A DNA stretch of 64,000 nucleotides from Lasiosphaeria ovina (taxonomy: Eukaryota > Ascomycota > Sordariomycetes > Sordariales > Lasiosphaeriaceae). Positions 1 through 13,500 of this stretch are shown here, piece after piece. Where the stretch lies: assembly GCA_033439765.1 (NCBI GenBank), contig JAULSN010000001.1, positions 3,410,001 through 3,474,000 on the forward strand, given 5' to 3'. Each line of letters starts with the position of its first letter. The first letter of the stretch is position 1. The translations under genes and the position numbers were made by a program. The notes below the pieces were generated by a model that ran no database searches, was not told the origin of the DNA, and saw only the letters and a program-made list of their open reading frames with translations.

Positions 1-3000
1 CTGCCTGCCGTCTGGCTCGGCTCTCGGCCACCTCGGCCATCTCGACTGTGTTTTCTTTCGTCTCTCACGAATTAGGACGTGCCCCAAGGTAGTAGACAGG
101 TTAGCCAACCCCCTGTCTGTTTCCCTGCCTGCTGAATCCCGGGATCCTACCAATCTCCATTTCCATCTCAGGGTATAACGGGAACAAAGGAAGAAGGAAA
201 AAAGGGAAGGGGCACGCGGGTGTTGCCGTCGTCGAGTCTAGCTACACAGCTAACAAGCTACTTAGTATGTAGCTAGCGTAACGGCCCAGGTATGGAGTAT
301 TCCGTATAGCAAAGGGAGGTATCCTGTGGTCGGCGGCAGGGGCGGGCATGCCCCGTTACGTCTTCGACGTGCGCGTTATTTTTTGTTGCAAGTACACGTA
401 GTGAGCCCCCCTCCCTCTCGGCAACCAAGTCATGGCCGAGATCTCTGCCATGGCTGCCGACACATGCTTTTTTTCGTGCCTCGGGTATACCCAGACATCC
501 GCGACGCAGCGCATCTCGGGCCTCGTAAGGCAGCCCCAGGGTCAAGCATAGTCGAGGGGAGAGGACACGGACGACGGGACTTGGAACGATGGAAGGATTT
601 CATGGGGCAAGACAGTGAGTGGGCCCATGCATTTTCCGTCCTTTTGCATCCACACCCGCTGTGATTGTGGTTGTGGTTCTGCCTCTGGTTCTGGGTCTGG
701 CCCCCCCGGCAGTCGTCATGACTGCCGAGATTCATGCCGCGGCGAGGTGATCTGCAAGAACAGAGGTCAAAGACGGATATGACAGAAAGAAAAAAACTTC
801 TCACCTTCCGCAAAACCCCCCAACCCCCCGAAGGAGCGGCGACGGCCATAGTACGCGGTACTAATCAGTGTCATTCATTCGCTTTTCGAGGGGCGGGGTG
901 ACAGTTTCCTGCCCCGTTTGTTGACTATTTTTCATCTCTCCTTCTTGGCCGTGCCCTCTGTCTACATTAGTGCGCCCTTTTGCTTTTCGTCAAAGGCCTG
1001 TCCCTTTGACTGTCCCATCATGACCCTGGTCTCTTACTTAGTTTGAACGGGAAGGTTCCAGATAAGGCATGGCTCAAAGCATCCTTTAGGGCCAGGCAAC
1101 GCGCCTCCTTGTCGCAGTGCAGCCAGCCACGCGGAAATGGCGACGGCACCACACACATGGGAAAGAATACACGCTCTCCCCGCAAGTGGCGTGGCTTAAT
1201 TTCGGCCCATTCTCTTCTGCCTGCACAGCAGACGCTTCATTTCCATCTCACTGGTCGGCCTCATATGACATTTGACGATACTGAGTAGGTATGAAACGAG
1301 GTGTGCTTTGAGGGCGCCGACTGCGTCTCGTTCTTTCACGTGTCAAAAGCCAGGACGGGGCGGGTGCGGTGCAGGCAGCAGAGCGGATGTTGCGGCTGTG
1401 TGATGGATTGTCAAGCCTGCTGTGGTTGCGATTTCGCGTCTGCACGTCGGTTGTTGGTTTCAAGAGAGGTAGGCGGCTGTCAGGAGGCCCGAGCTGACGG
1501 CCCTCGAGGCCCATTCCGTGGCAGGAACAAGCGCAAGCTAATTACTCCTTCTCCCCTCAGGCCAATGATTGGCACATGGCTGCATCGTTTTTCTGGGTCC
1601 CGCATCTGTCGACATTATCCTCGCCGAAAGCCAAGAAAGAGAGTGGGCTTTTGCCATGTATGCAATTCTCACCACTCACCATCATCACCAGTCTCTTGCC
1701 GCTTCGGGCCACGGGCTGGAACAACAAACAGGTCTGGCCAAATTATGCCCATTCTCGTCCATAGACCATAGCCCATAGACCGTAGCCCATGGCCCATAGT
1801 CATACCCTCAATCTCATACCCAAGGTACCCCATACGCGGGGGCCCCGGTCACCCAGGATAGATGGAGCGGAACCTAGAAGTCAGTCAGAGAGATGGTTGT
1901 GGGCCTGTGGGCTACGGGTGCGAGCGCGGGCGCGGGCGGACACGGACACGGGGACTCGAAATCCCTTCCGACATGAGCACCTAGTTCTAGCCAGCATATG
2001 CAGGCAGCATGGGATTGGGTGCGGGAGTCTGCCAGGTTTTGGAGGCAGGTTGCGCATGACGGCCGCAAGGCGGGCCAGTCACCTGTCAGAGCCTGTCCGA
2101 GGGGATAGTCCCAGAGCCCCAGGCTATTGATGTGTGTACTGCGTATAGTAAAACACATGTCGTGCGTGGGATGTGGGATGATGTTAGGTTGCTGAGTGAA
2201 TGGATGGATGGCTAGCAGTCTGTCCTACTCCCGGCTCAACCTCACCGACCGGCCGCGCTCCAAGGGCCCGCTACCCGACCTATGCCATGTGTCGGGTGCT
2301 TTTGAAGCGTGCGGTGCGGTGCGGCTAAGGGGAGGCATCCCTTATCCCCCCGCAGATTCACTTGTCGAGACGCAACGGCGCGGCTCAGCCCTGCAGGAAG
2401 CCCAGCCTTATTTCCAACTTGTTAGACTAGGGAAGTCAATCGTCGAAGTCAGAATAGCGCGACCCTTCCTCGAGTCCTCATGACGGGAGTGCCTCACCGC
2501 TCGCTGCCATTAGCAATTTGTCAATTGTGTCATCTGTAACTCTTTCACCTCAAGTACAAAGCCCAGTGCTTGCGTGCAAGAGAATGTACTGTGCGAGTGA
2601 CATAGGCGCGAAAGGGGATGATCGTCTCGGGTGGGCGATCTTCAAACACGCAAACAGCGGGAAGCAGAATTTTCAAATCCATTTTCAGTTTCTTACATCC
2701 AAAAATAGCTGCTACGACTAAGTAATGTAGATGCCCAAAATGGAGGTAGAATCGGAAACTACCACGAACCTACTACCAGGCAAATGAGGCTTGGAGGAAA
2801 GAACAAGGAACCAACTGAGTCAATGGTTGGTGGGACACTCTTGCAACGCCATCTCAACTGCAGTGTAAGTGCAAACTCTAAAAAGTTGGCGGTTTGCATC
2901 GTGCCTTCTGTCGAGTGCGGAATTCATTTCGGAAAACGTACGACATGATGCCAATATCTGATGTCAGGTCAGTTTGTACCTTCCTCGTAGTATCAGTTTT

Positions 3001-3743
3001 GCTGCATCTCGAATTCGTATAAACCCCCCCCCCCCACCCCCGGATGAAGATCCAGCCAAGAATTCAAGTCGTAGATGACTGAATGTCGACTTGTTCAACG
3101 GCTGTCGCGATGCACTCTGCACCTGTACTCCATAGCTAGTAGTCAGTGCATCCAGAGCCCATGATGTCCAGACTCTGCACAAAAGCTTGAACCAGGTCCA
3201 ACAGTGCACACAATGGAGACATATTGCACATACACACGTGGAGCGTGGAGCAATGGCAATAGATGGAAAGGTCAGTGTCGCGTTATCAGTCAAGGTCGAG
3301 AACGATTCGCCGGCTGCTTGCCACATAAACTTTGGGTTCCACCACACACCCAGAGGGCTTCCTCGGGCCAATCAGGTGTTGCGCTGACCACGCCCAGCCC
3401 CGCAGTTAGCCGTCCAAATTCTTCGGTTCCCCGCTCTCTCGCCCAAAGCCATTGCCATGGGCGCTGGCTGCCGCTGGGGCAGAAGAGGGGGATAAGGTCG
3501 GGGCGGGGGTGGGACACCTGGCCCTTGGCTGGAAGGGCACCAGTCCGTAAATCGGCTTTTTCTCCTCCAAAACTCCCTCATCGCAATCGCGAGACCGGAC
3601 CACCCAACGAGCGTCCTGCCGCGGCGATCAGCCTATCTGACTGCCTCCGTGCCGTCCCGGGCATTGGGAGCCACTAGACCCTTCCGCCGCCTTCGCCGCC
3701 CCCACCCCGCCCTCCCCGCCCTCGCCCTCGGCCCTCTTGGCCC
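1..3743. other. Intergenic region and promoter of the Zn2Cys6 regulator
   Basis: I see no convincing gene in this stretch. The open frames on both strands are short, lack recognisable motifs and have no sensible splice partners. A C-run lies at about 3027-3041. A pyrimidine-rich patch near 3551-3590 and a CCAAT box near 3368 suggest that the last 400 bp are the core promoter of the gene starting at 3744. A near-palindrome of the recurrent CTCCGTAC type sits at about 292-307. Confidence 0.6.
3368..3372 (+). promoter_or_regulatory. CCAAT box upstream of the Zn2Cys6 regulator
   Basis: A CCAAT pentamer in the context GCCAATCAG lies about 370 bp upstream of the start codon at 3744. In filamentous ascomycetes such boxes are bound by the heterotrimeric HAP/CBF complex. 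The sequence and position fit; function is inferred. Confidence 0.35.
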
Positions 3744-6437
3744 ATGGAGAGCCCCGAGTTTACCGCCGCCATGCGGAGCCACGGCTCCAATGGAGGAGGA
3801 GCTGGAGGCGGCCCCAAGCGCAAGCGCAGCCTCCTGGACAGCAGTCCGGGCAGCGCCCCTGACCACGACCGCCACCACGACGACGACCTCGACCACGATC
3901 TCGATGACCGCGAGGACGACTCGCCCGAGACCAAAGGCCGCCGCCTCCCCGGCGTTAAGCGCGCGTGCAACGAGTGCCGCCAGCAAAAGGTGTGTGGGGT
4001 TGACTCATAGCTATCTCAGTCCCAGCCCAGCCCAGTCCAGTCATACACAACGCGCAACATGCATTCACATTTCCTTCGCCATTCGTCCTCAACCATTCAA
4101 TCCCTAGGCTAGGTGTCCGGGTGCTTGTCTCTCTTCTGCTGATGGCAACTGCCCGAAAGAGAGCCTAGCGCCCAGCGTGCACACTTCCTGCCCTGCCTTG
4201 GCCTACCTGGCCTGACGTTGCCTGGCCGGACCGGGCCTGACCTGCCCTGCCACAATGGCTGCCGCTACTTGCTACCACCATTGTTACTGCCATGGGGATG
4301 CTCTAGGACCAATTGCTAACATGCTTCGCGTCGTGGTCGGTGGCTGCACCGCCGTCCACTACGCCGCCCCCCTCATTCTAGCTACGATGTGATGTCGTAC
4401 AAGACCCCTTCCGCAGCTGCTCCCGCTGCAACCGCCTCACCCTCGAGTGCAAGATCGAGTCCAATTTCAAGCGCGTCGGCAAGCGCTCCAAGCATGCCGA
4501 GATGGAAAAGGAGATTGAAAAACTGCGCCGCTCCGTCCAGGCCGCCAAGGCACAGGGCTTCATCGTGGACGACATCGACGACGACCCCATACACTCGCAG
4601 CTGCAGTCCCCCGTCGTCAACAGCCAGTACTCACACACACGAAACCCCTCGCTCATGGGCTCCGACGAGGCCGTGTCGTCGCTGCTCCACCTGAAACGCG
4701 GCGGCTCGTACAACTTGCCGCGCATCGTCCGCGAGCTCGAGGACTTCCGCCTCACCGAGGACGACGAGCGGGAGCTGTTCAGCCAGTTCTTCACCTTTTA
4801 CCACCCCTTCCTGCCCTTCCTCAACCCCGCCCAGACCCCCGACCAGTACTACCAACAGCACGCCCTGCTTTACTGGGCCATCATAGCTGTTGCCAGCCGC
4901 CGCTTCACCCAGGACCCCACCTATCTCACCAAGCTGTCGGGGCCCCTGACCAGACTGCTCTGGACCACGGTGGGCGACGTGCCCCAGAGCTATTGCGCAG
5001 TCAAGGCCCTGTGCCTACTCTGCGCCTGGCCCCTGCCCACGAGCACGTCAACGTCGGACCCCACCCACATCCTCTGCGGGGTCATGATGAAGACGGCCAC
5101 GGGCATCGGCCTGCACCGGCCCAATCACATCAATGACTTTTCCCGGTTTCCCGTAGAGCTCAATAAGGACGGCCTGCACGACCGCATCAAGACGTGGGCA
5201 GTGTGCAACATTGTCGCCCAGACCATCGGCACCGGCTACGGCCAGCCCGCCTCGACGCTCTACGACTGGACCCTCGCCGTCCGCCCCGGCGACTCGGGCC
5301 CCTTTACCCTGGGGCCCGAGCTCGAGGCCAGGCTGCAGATAGAGCGCTTCTGCGACAAGGTGTCCAAGGAGATGTACAGCAACGCCAGCGATCCCCGCGG
5401 CGTTGCCGGCGACGAGCACCGCGCCATGCTTATGCGCGTCTACCGCCGCGAATATAACGAGCTACAGGCGTCCATCTTGTCGCAGGACCTGTCGCCCGTC
5501 ATCAACCTCCACTTGAAGGCGGCCGGCCTGCATTTGCGCCTGGCCGGCTTCTTCGACTCGAGCAATACGCCCGGCTACGTAGACGACCTGATGGGCCTGT
5601 GGCGCGCCACGGCCGGCTTCCTCGACTACATTCTGGATGTCGATCCCATGTGCCCCGACATATTCCAGTACCAGTTCCGCGACCAGTTCCTGGTCAAGTA
5701 CGCCACCAACTACATGCAGCAGATGCTGGTCGCGGCCGGATTTGCATTGCTCAAGCTTCTGAGGTCCTTCTTCTCCAAGTACATCGATTTCGAGCGCGGC
5801 CGTGACCTTTTCCACAGGACCATCCGGGCCATCAGGACAACCAGCGTGGTGCAAAACGACCTCTACTGGAGGTTGGCCGAGCTGATGGTCCAGATCTGGA
5901 ACGGCGCCCGCCTTGAGGGCACCCAGCCACCGTTCCACCCGGCTGACGACGTGGGAATCGACGTTGACGATAGTCTCCAGCTGAAAGTGCGGTGCCGACA
6001 CAGCATGAGCCTCGTCTTCGACTCGATTTGGCATTGGAGGGAAGAGTACCAGGCCAGAGGTCGAGGTACACTGGACGGTAAGTTGCCATCAAACGCTTGA
6101 TTTGCCCTGTTACCCCAGAGACGTCTGCATGCTAAGACAACAAACCTTGGTAGCCCTCAAGCAACCTACAAATCCTGATTCAGCTAATGAATCATCAGCT
6201 TCTTCAACTCATTTGGACAGCACCTTGGCGCCCCCGTCCCATGGGCTCCCGGCCGCTCTCAGCATGGCGACTTCCAACGGTGCATTGACTCCAAATGCGC
6301 TGGGAGGCCCGCCGGGCTCTCTCCTGAGCCTCAGCTACCCAGACAACGGATATGATGTTTGGGACCCACAGCACTGGATGTTGGATGGCCTACTAGACTT
6401 CAACTACACATTTGTCCCGCCTATCGAGGGTGCTTAG
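3744..6437 (+). CDS. Zn(II)2Cys6 transcription factor, Leu3-like zinc cluster
   Basis: Nuclear transcription regulator with exons 3744-3989, 4382-6077 and 6154-6437 (741 aa). The zinc cluster spans the first intron: Cys75 and Cys78 (CNECRQQK) are in exon 1, and Cys85, 95, 98 and 105 in exon 2, a full C-x2-C-x6-C-x9-C-x2-C-x6-C set. A basic linker (FKRVGKRSKHAEM) and a short coiled coil (EKEIEKLRRSV, near residue 125) follow, as in dimerising Leu3-class proteins. The fungal middle homology region covers roughly residues 205-470 (ELFSQFFTFYHPFLPFL near 212). The C-terminus has an aromatic/acidic patch (WMLDGLLDF) that could activate transcription. An Asp/His-rich segment (residues 40-56) precedes the cluster. 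Intron 1 is long (392 nt). Intron 2 (6078-6153) has a TGCTAAGAC branch site; an alternative acceptor at 6120 is also in frame. The family is secure, but the target genes cannot be told from sequence. Confidence 0.93.
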
Positions 6438-7516
6438 GATGTGCTCATCTAGACGGAACGAATGAGGGGCTGCGGTTGGCCACACAACACAGTGCGGAAA
6501 CGAACGTGACGCCATCATGCTCATGGACCCTTCTACCCACTTTATATAGGTCACACGCAAGATTATGACAGCATTTGCTCGAGCGAGTATGTTTACTTGC
6601 GACTTTTTTTTTCTTTTTCTTTTTAGGAATACCCCATGGTGCGCGTAATATCCAAGGTCAGGCTGGGGCTGGGTGGTTCTGGGAGTGTGAGAAACAAAAT
6701 ATCGGGGCGAGGTTAACTTCTGGAAATCTCTGGGCAAAGAAACATTGGTGATTGCGTGTGCAGATGACAACCAAAGACGGAATCTGGGAGATTGTCAACC
6801 AAAGCAGGGTTTTCGGTTTCCTTTTTGTCCACCTGCCATAACAAGTCAGGCCAGACAAGAGGGACAACACGAGCCACACGGCACACAACACGGACTCGAG
6901 GGAGGCAAGGGCCAAAAAAGGGCCGTCCGTCGTAGGGCTGGATCTTGCCCTACATATTCGGAACCCCGGGTTTTGGGATGTCCCTTGTTGGGTCATCAGC
7001 AGCCATTCTGAGTGAGCGAAGTGAAAACCCCAAAAGAGGAAGCGAATGAAAAACACAAGAGAGAACGTCCCAAAGAAGGCATCCCAAAAGAGATATCCCG
7101 ACAATGCTATTAATAAGCATGCATACACAAGGGAGCAATTGACTCTGTCTCTGCTAAGCTTCCACCGGGCGGTGCTGTTCTTGACTTTGAAACATATCCT
7201 GAGCTATGTGTTCCACGGATCCATCGTTTGTCTTGGTCTCTGTGATCGTCGGAATCCCGCACTCCTCTCTGTTCCTGGGGTCGCCGGCCGGCCAGTTAAT
7301 CCGGCCCTCGTCGTGTTCCATCATCCCACGACGGATAGCCCTGTGCCTTGCCTTGCACTCACGCCGCCCTAGCCACGCCTCACCCTTACCACATTCGCCG
7401 CCTCGCCTCGACCTACCCTGTCGTTTTTGCTGTTCGACGGAGTAGCCCTGCGGGATTCCGCGTGTTACGTGCACTGCTTTTCCCTGGGCCCAGGCCTAGG
7501 TCACGCCCAGCCCGGG

Positions 7517-7541
7517 CCAGTCCAGTCCAGTCCAGTCCAGT
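7517..7541. repeat. (CCAGT)n microsatellite
   Basis: Five exact tandem copies of CCAGT, followed by two degenerate ones, in non-coding DNA. Confidence 0.85.
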
Positions 7542-10500
7542 TCCAGTTTCCAGTCGACTAGGGTTCGAAACCGGCATTCCGCGTATTTCTTCTCCTGGTT
7601 TTTTTTGTCTTCTGTTTCCCATCGTTGATGTTTTCACCTCTTTTGCTGAGCCAGAGCGGGGGTGGACAGACCGACCGACTGACCGACTGACTGGGAGGGA
7701 GGGAGTGGAGCGTACGGTACCTACAGGGCTGATAATTGATATCTGGGAGTCTGTATGTACATACATAGTAGGTAGGTAATTTGATGTGTGATGAGATGTG
7801 TGATAACACCCCCCTCCCCATCTACTATCGTACCTATGCGGGAAAGCCCGCTAAATCGAACTCGATAACATACGCTTGCTTCACTTGCCCCTTGGAGCTT
7901 TCTTGTGATGTTACTCTGTCACTGTCACTTTCTATGCCAGTACCACGGAGCATTCCGCGCATAGCTGCTTGTTACTTATTACCTGTGCTCTGTCCATCTA
8001 CGGCCCGGCAAAGTGAGTGGCAAGTCAAACAAATCCCATTCTTGGCGTTCCTGTTAATCCACATTATTTTTGGTCTCTGAGGTTTGTTGAGGGGCTGTCT
8101 TGTGGTTGTTGTTATTTCGTAGGCTTTTCAAAATGTGGCGTTTCCTTTTTGGGTTTAAGGTGTGGAGGTGCAGGGTTGGTTGGGCTTGCTCCCTTCCCGT
8201 GGAGTCGCAAAGCCACCTTTTGTTGCTATTTTTGTTTTTGTTTTCTTTCTTTTTAAGCTTCAGATCTGTCCCCGTCCTTCTGCTGCTTGCCTAGTTCAAT
8301 CTTTCCCCGTCGTCAGGTTTCTTCAGCTCGTGTGGTTCCACATGTGCGAAGACGCTAAAGAATCCCAAGAAAGTGTTACAGAAACTGAAGTTATCCGGCT
8401 GGAAGGGGTGAAGCATTGGAGGCGTGTGTTTATTATCTACCTCACCTTATGTATATACGTGCAATTATCCGTGCATGCGAGCGAAGGTGTGGATATGTGA
8501 TGTGATATTGATCGAGAAGAAAGGATCTGGGCTTCCTTCCAGTCTCCTTTTTTTTGTCTTGTGCCTTCGTTTCTTCTCTTCCCCGCTGGCCTGGTCTCGA
8601 ACTGGTCTCAGTTGAGGCAAGAGCGATTACCTCTTTTGTTGCCGCGCTGCGAGAGCATGGCATGGAACGGCGGCGGCGGCGGCGGCGGCGGACGGAGAGC
8701 GGCGAGCGCTGGCATGCACCATCCAATGGCACGCTCATTTGGCATCCCATGTTATCCATGGATCCTGGCACCGTCGTCGATGCGGCGTTCACAGGCTCAG
8801 CCACGTTAAGTTTAACAGCTCCATAGCGTGTCGTTTCAGGATCTGGCCCAGGTCTCCAGCGGGCTGGCTCTCTTCTCGGCAGGTCCCAAGCTAACTTTTT
8901 GGCGTGCAGCTGCTGCGCTACTCCACTGCTGCTCCGCGTCCGTCCGCAGCCGTCCGCGGACAGGAAAGGGCACAGGACACAAGATGGAAGGAGGGCATGG
9001 GTCTGCTTCAGATCTGTGTGTTCCACAGCGGGCAGCAGTGGAAAGAGAGCTGGAAGGAAGCAACAGCATCAGCCCACCTAGGTCAGTCTAGCTCAATCCG
9101 GCTCCCACCTTTTTCAGCCTGTCCACATCAGTCCATCTCAGCTTCAAGACGATAGATCCACAATGGTGAGAATTGGATGGTGATGGCCGGCCATGGAGAA
9201 AAGCTTGTTGATGCTCCTCCTCCTCCTCCTGTTTGTTTTATTTTTATGTCAGTTCAAGGACAACAAGTATAATTAATTCAGCTTCATCTACCAAGTACCC
9301 CGTCCTGGTTCCGGAATTGCTCGGAAGTTTTCCTGAAATTAAGAGTCAGTCCCTAACTCCACCATGGAAGCTCCTCCTGCTGTGCTCTCTCTGTGCATCT
9401 GCTGGTGCCTTGCGGTGATTGGATGGTATGTGGTCATTGGGTGACATTTGCCCAGGTTATACGATGTCATTCTGTCCTGGTTTGCTTGTTTTGCTGTGTT
9501 GTCCGGCAGTCAATGTCTATGAATATCTTTAGACTCCCGTCTATGCAACGGGTGTCATGCGCAGCGCAGCGCAGGACCCACCACACCCCGCCAAACCCCA
9601 ATTCACCGTGCGCAGCGCACCCCATGCTTACCTATGACGGGTGTTTTTAACACCCGGCGCGCGCAGGCTCGGGCGCGGCATTCTCCGAGGGCCGGACGGG
9701 GGAGACTACTGGACAGAACGGACGGGCGGGCAGCGGATAACGGGATATCATGATGACTGACGCACGCAGCATGGTTTTCAGACTGCGCACGCCATCCATT
9801 CTAAACCTCCAAAAGGCGGCTTTCGGAACAAAATTAAGATCAATTTACCTAGACACCCTTCCCGAGAGTGGAATTCAAGCACGCCCCCCCTTTTCCCCCC
9901 TTTTCCCCCCTTTTTTCCCCCTTTCCCACCATCCCGTCTGCTGTCTCCATCTCTCCCTAAACTCCCCGGCGGCCCCCCCAATGGCTCCGCCCGCGCCGCT
10001 CCCCGCCTCCTTCTTCCCTGTTGCCCTGCTGTCGTTGCCCTGCTGCCCCTCCACCACCTGCCATCGCCCGCCGTGGACGTGCCTTTCCCGTACCTGCGTC
10101 TAGTGGATTGAAATTTGGGTGGATGTCTTGGGCTGGCGGGCGATTTGCAGTACGGATGCGTTTGTGCGTGTGCACGTACATACGTCAGCCAGCTAACTCT
10201 CAACCCCCTACTCACTCTCTTTCCTCTTTGTCTTTCCCGAGGTGACACAGCAGATCCAGACTGGCGGGCGCTATCCCATCTTGGCGTAGAATCTGAGATA
10301 TCATATGGGGGCGGGTTGGGTTGGCGGGAATTCGAAAAGGGATGGGTTCCATTTCATCGTTTAGGCACAAGACTACCTCGTATTATACATACATACATGC
10401 ATACGTGTACATTCAACCTCCTAAATGGCCGCGAGGAGGGCGCGCGCGCGTCTTGCCTTGTTCCATTCGGGTCAAGGACAAAATCTCAAATATGACCCTT

Positions 10501-13500
10501 TTGCATTTGCGCGGGCCGAAGGGCTGGGCACCGTTCACTAGTTCGGCCAAGCCAAGGTAGGGCGAGTCTACCATGTGGACCGTGGGCCACTATGATTACG
10601 GTATCCTTACTGTACGCTACAAAAGCGGCGACACTTGGTCTAGATGAGGCGCGTGCGCCCCAATCGCGCGCGCGCGGCCCGGCACTTGGGGGTGAATGAA
10701 TGAATGTGAGGAGGGAGCATTTTTTGTCTTTTCTTTCATTCAGCTTCTGTTCTTTCAAATGGACATGAAAGATGTTACGTAGTACGTGTAGTAGCATAGC
10801 AAACGAATGAAAAGGTTTAAATAAGAACGGGCAAAACGCGACAGAGGCAAATGCCAGCAGCAAAAAAAAAGACTCAGGACCACTCTCTCCGTGCCACAGC
10901 GGGATTCCGTTTTCTTGTTCTTCGTGTTCTTCTAGATCGTCTTTGCCCCTGCGACTGTGACAGCGGCAATAACCCTAAAAATCCACGCGAGCAATGCCCC
11001 TTCCTCGCCACCCCCCGGTAGATCCTTCCCTTTCGTCCTTCGTCCCCTTTGCTGTGCTCATTGCCCTCTTTTTCTGTTTTGCGGATTCGGAGAACGGGTT
11101 GTGAATGGTGCTCACGTCCCGCTGTGGGGATGTCAACAAGCGTGTTTCGTGTCTCCTAAGAGTGGAACTGCCCTGCCACTGTTTGTGGCCTCGCCTACTG
11201 CCCTGTGGCTTCTTCTTTTGACCTTTCACAATGCCACCGTACAGTAGTACCACTCCATGCGCGGCAAAAGCCAAGACAAGTGACGTGTGACGAAGTGAAA
11301 TAGGCGCGGCGAGGCGGGGGCTAGTGTTCAATCGGGGTTTTCACCTTCTTGCCGCTCCGTTCTTTCAGTCGCATCTCTTCTTTCTTCGATTAGGTTATAC
11401 GTACGGAGTATGCACAGTACTATTGAAATCAAGGTTTTCCGGTACCTTATCTGGGGCCGGGCTGGCAATACTACACGTGTATAGTTCCGCCAGCGGGCGC
11501 CGGGGAGGGGGAGAGCAGGGGTGCTCCGCGCAATCATAGCAAAGAAAAGGCAGGCAAGAAAAGGTTCCGAGATTTAGTGTACAAACGAGTGTGTATTGTT
11601 TTTTTTTTTTTTTTGGCTTGGGCGGCGATACCACCTGTGCTGTCCCTTCTCCCGTGTTCAGGTTGTCAAGGGTTCTCAACTAACTGTACATGTATGGGCC
11701 GTCCAATCAGACGTAAAAAGGGTAGGCGACCCGCAGCACATCCTCCACTTCGCTGCCCCCAATTTCCCGCAGGCGAATCAGAGGCCAGGCTAGATTTAAG
11801 CATTGTCTCCCAATGCGCGTGTGTCTGCAGGCTGTCTGCCCTACGGCCGAACTGAGTCGGATATGGTGGGCAGCTGATGATGATGGCGTTAGGTGCTGTG
11901 ATACAGAATGCAGAATGCAGGATACCGACGGAGAGAGCGCGCCAGAGTGGAAGCGCCAGCGCCAGCCATGGAGCCAGCCAGCCAGCCAGACCCCAGTAGA
12001 GCCAATCCGGCGCCAGCCACCCCATGCCTTATCCAGCAAGACAAGTGCCTGGCCAAGCGTCGCCGCTTGGCACTTGGAGTGGGTGGTTGCTTGTTGGTTG
12101 CTGTTGCGGGAACATTTCTCCCCTCACCTTGACGTAGTAGTTGCCCGTATCTGCATACATACATAGGTGGATATGCGTCAAGCCGTCAAGCCGCCAAACC
12201 ATTATTTGGAATATGGCAAGGCATCGGAATAATAGACGCGGCAGCCAAGTCGCCGAGCAGAGAGCCGCCGCCGCCCCCATTATGTCGGGGATTTTTTCGG
12301 CGGTCTTCTTCAATTATATTATTCTGAATTGGCTACATGATGGTCGTAGTCAGTTATTATGGTGGCTGCTCTTGCGGTTTTGGCCGGCAGTGGTTTTGGC
12401 TGATGATTGTTTGGATGCTGGCGATGCTTCAATTGGTGGAATGGCGGCCGCGGACTTGGGTCCGGCGGTTGTCGTGCCCCCCAGAGAGGAAAGAGTGGCC
12501 ACTGAAACGATGGGGGGACGCGACCTGGGATTGGACGAGACAGGGTCAGACGGGGGGGGGCTCCTCGTGGCGAGCGGTCCAGTCCCGTCCCAAGTCCCAG
12601 TTGCATTGTCGAAGTGGTTGATGGCCTGATGATGGAATGGACAATTAAGTCTAAATGATCGGACGGAATCTCTTTTTCCTTGTTCCTAACGGCGAATCCC
12701 GGATCCTTGGGTGCGGTAGTGACCTAGAACTACTTCCTTACGCAGTAGGTGCCTGAATTAATTCGAGTCCCTCGCTCCCAGTCCTACCTTCCCGCAGGTC
12801 AGTCTTGCGTTTCCCATAGGTACCTGCCGGTTTGGTCAGGCGACATGTTACCAAATCTCCGCCGCAATACGGATACAGATACCTCGTAAGGCTATACGGA
12901 CTACACGTGTACAGAGTCCTGTACCATGTCACGGTGTGCCGCGGAGTTCCCTTAGCTTATTCCGTTTCTGGAATTTGGGAAGTGATTGGCGGGTGGGAAG
13001 CTTGCCAAGGAGGCGGCCCAGCGATTCGCGACTGGAGCGCGGATGTTGCCGTTTTTCTCGTCCGTCCTTGCTTTCCTCAGTGCTTCCCTCGTGCCACTGT
13101 CACTGCCACTGACTGACCGACTCAGATTCAGATACAGAGCATCCGTAGCACACACATGGACAATTCACTTACTGACTGGACAGTGAAGTGTAGTAGTGTA
13201 CACACCACACCGCCCATCGTGTCTCGGGCCTAGGCGGCTTCAACGTCTTAACTCCACCAAGATACGCCAAAGGACAACCTTTACTTCCTAGTTCCTACGG
13301 ACTACCAGACAGACACTTTCCAAAGTCCCCAAAGTTCCCATACTACACACATGCGCAACAAATGCTGCTGTGCCGTGTGGTCGGCGGTGCATATTCCTGC
13401 GGTACGGCGGCGGGGGGGTTCGACGCCTGCAGAAACAAGAAACACCACGGCAAGAACATCGCGAACATTGCTTGCCATATTCAGAATATTTTCATCTTTT

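Noticed and set aside
7558..7580. GGTTCGAAACC resembling a tRNA T-loop
   Set aside because: The flanking bases do not pair as a T stem and no A box precedes it.
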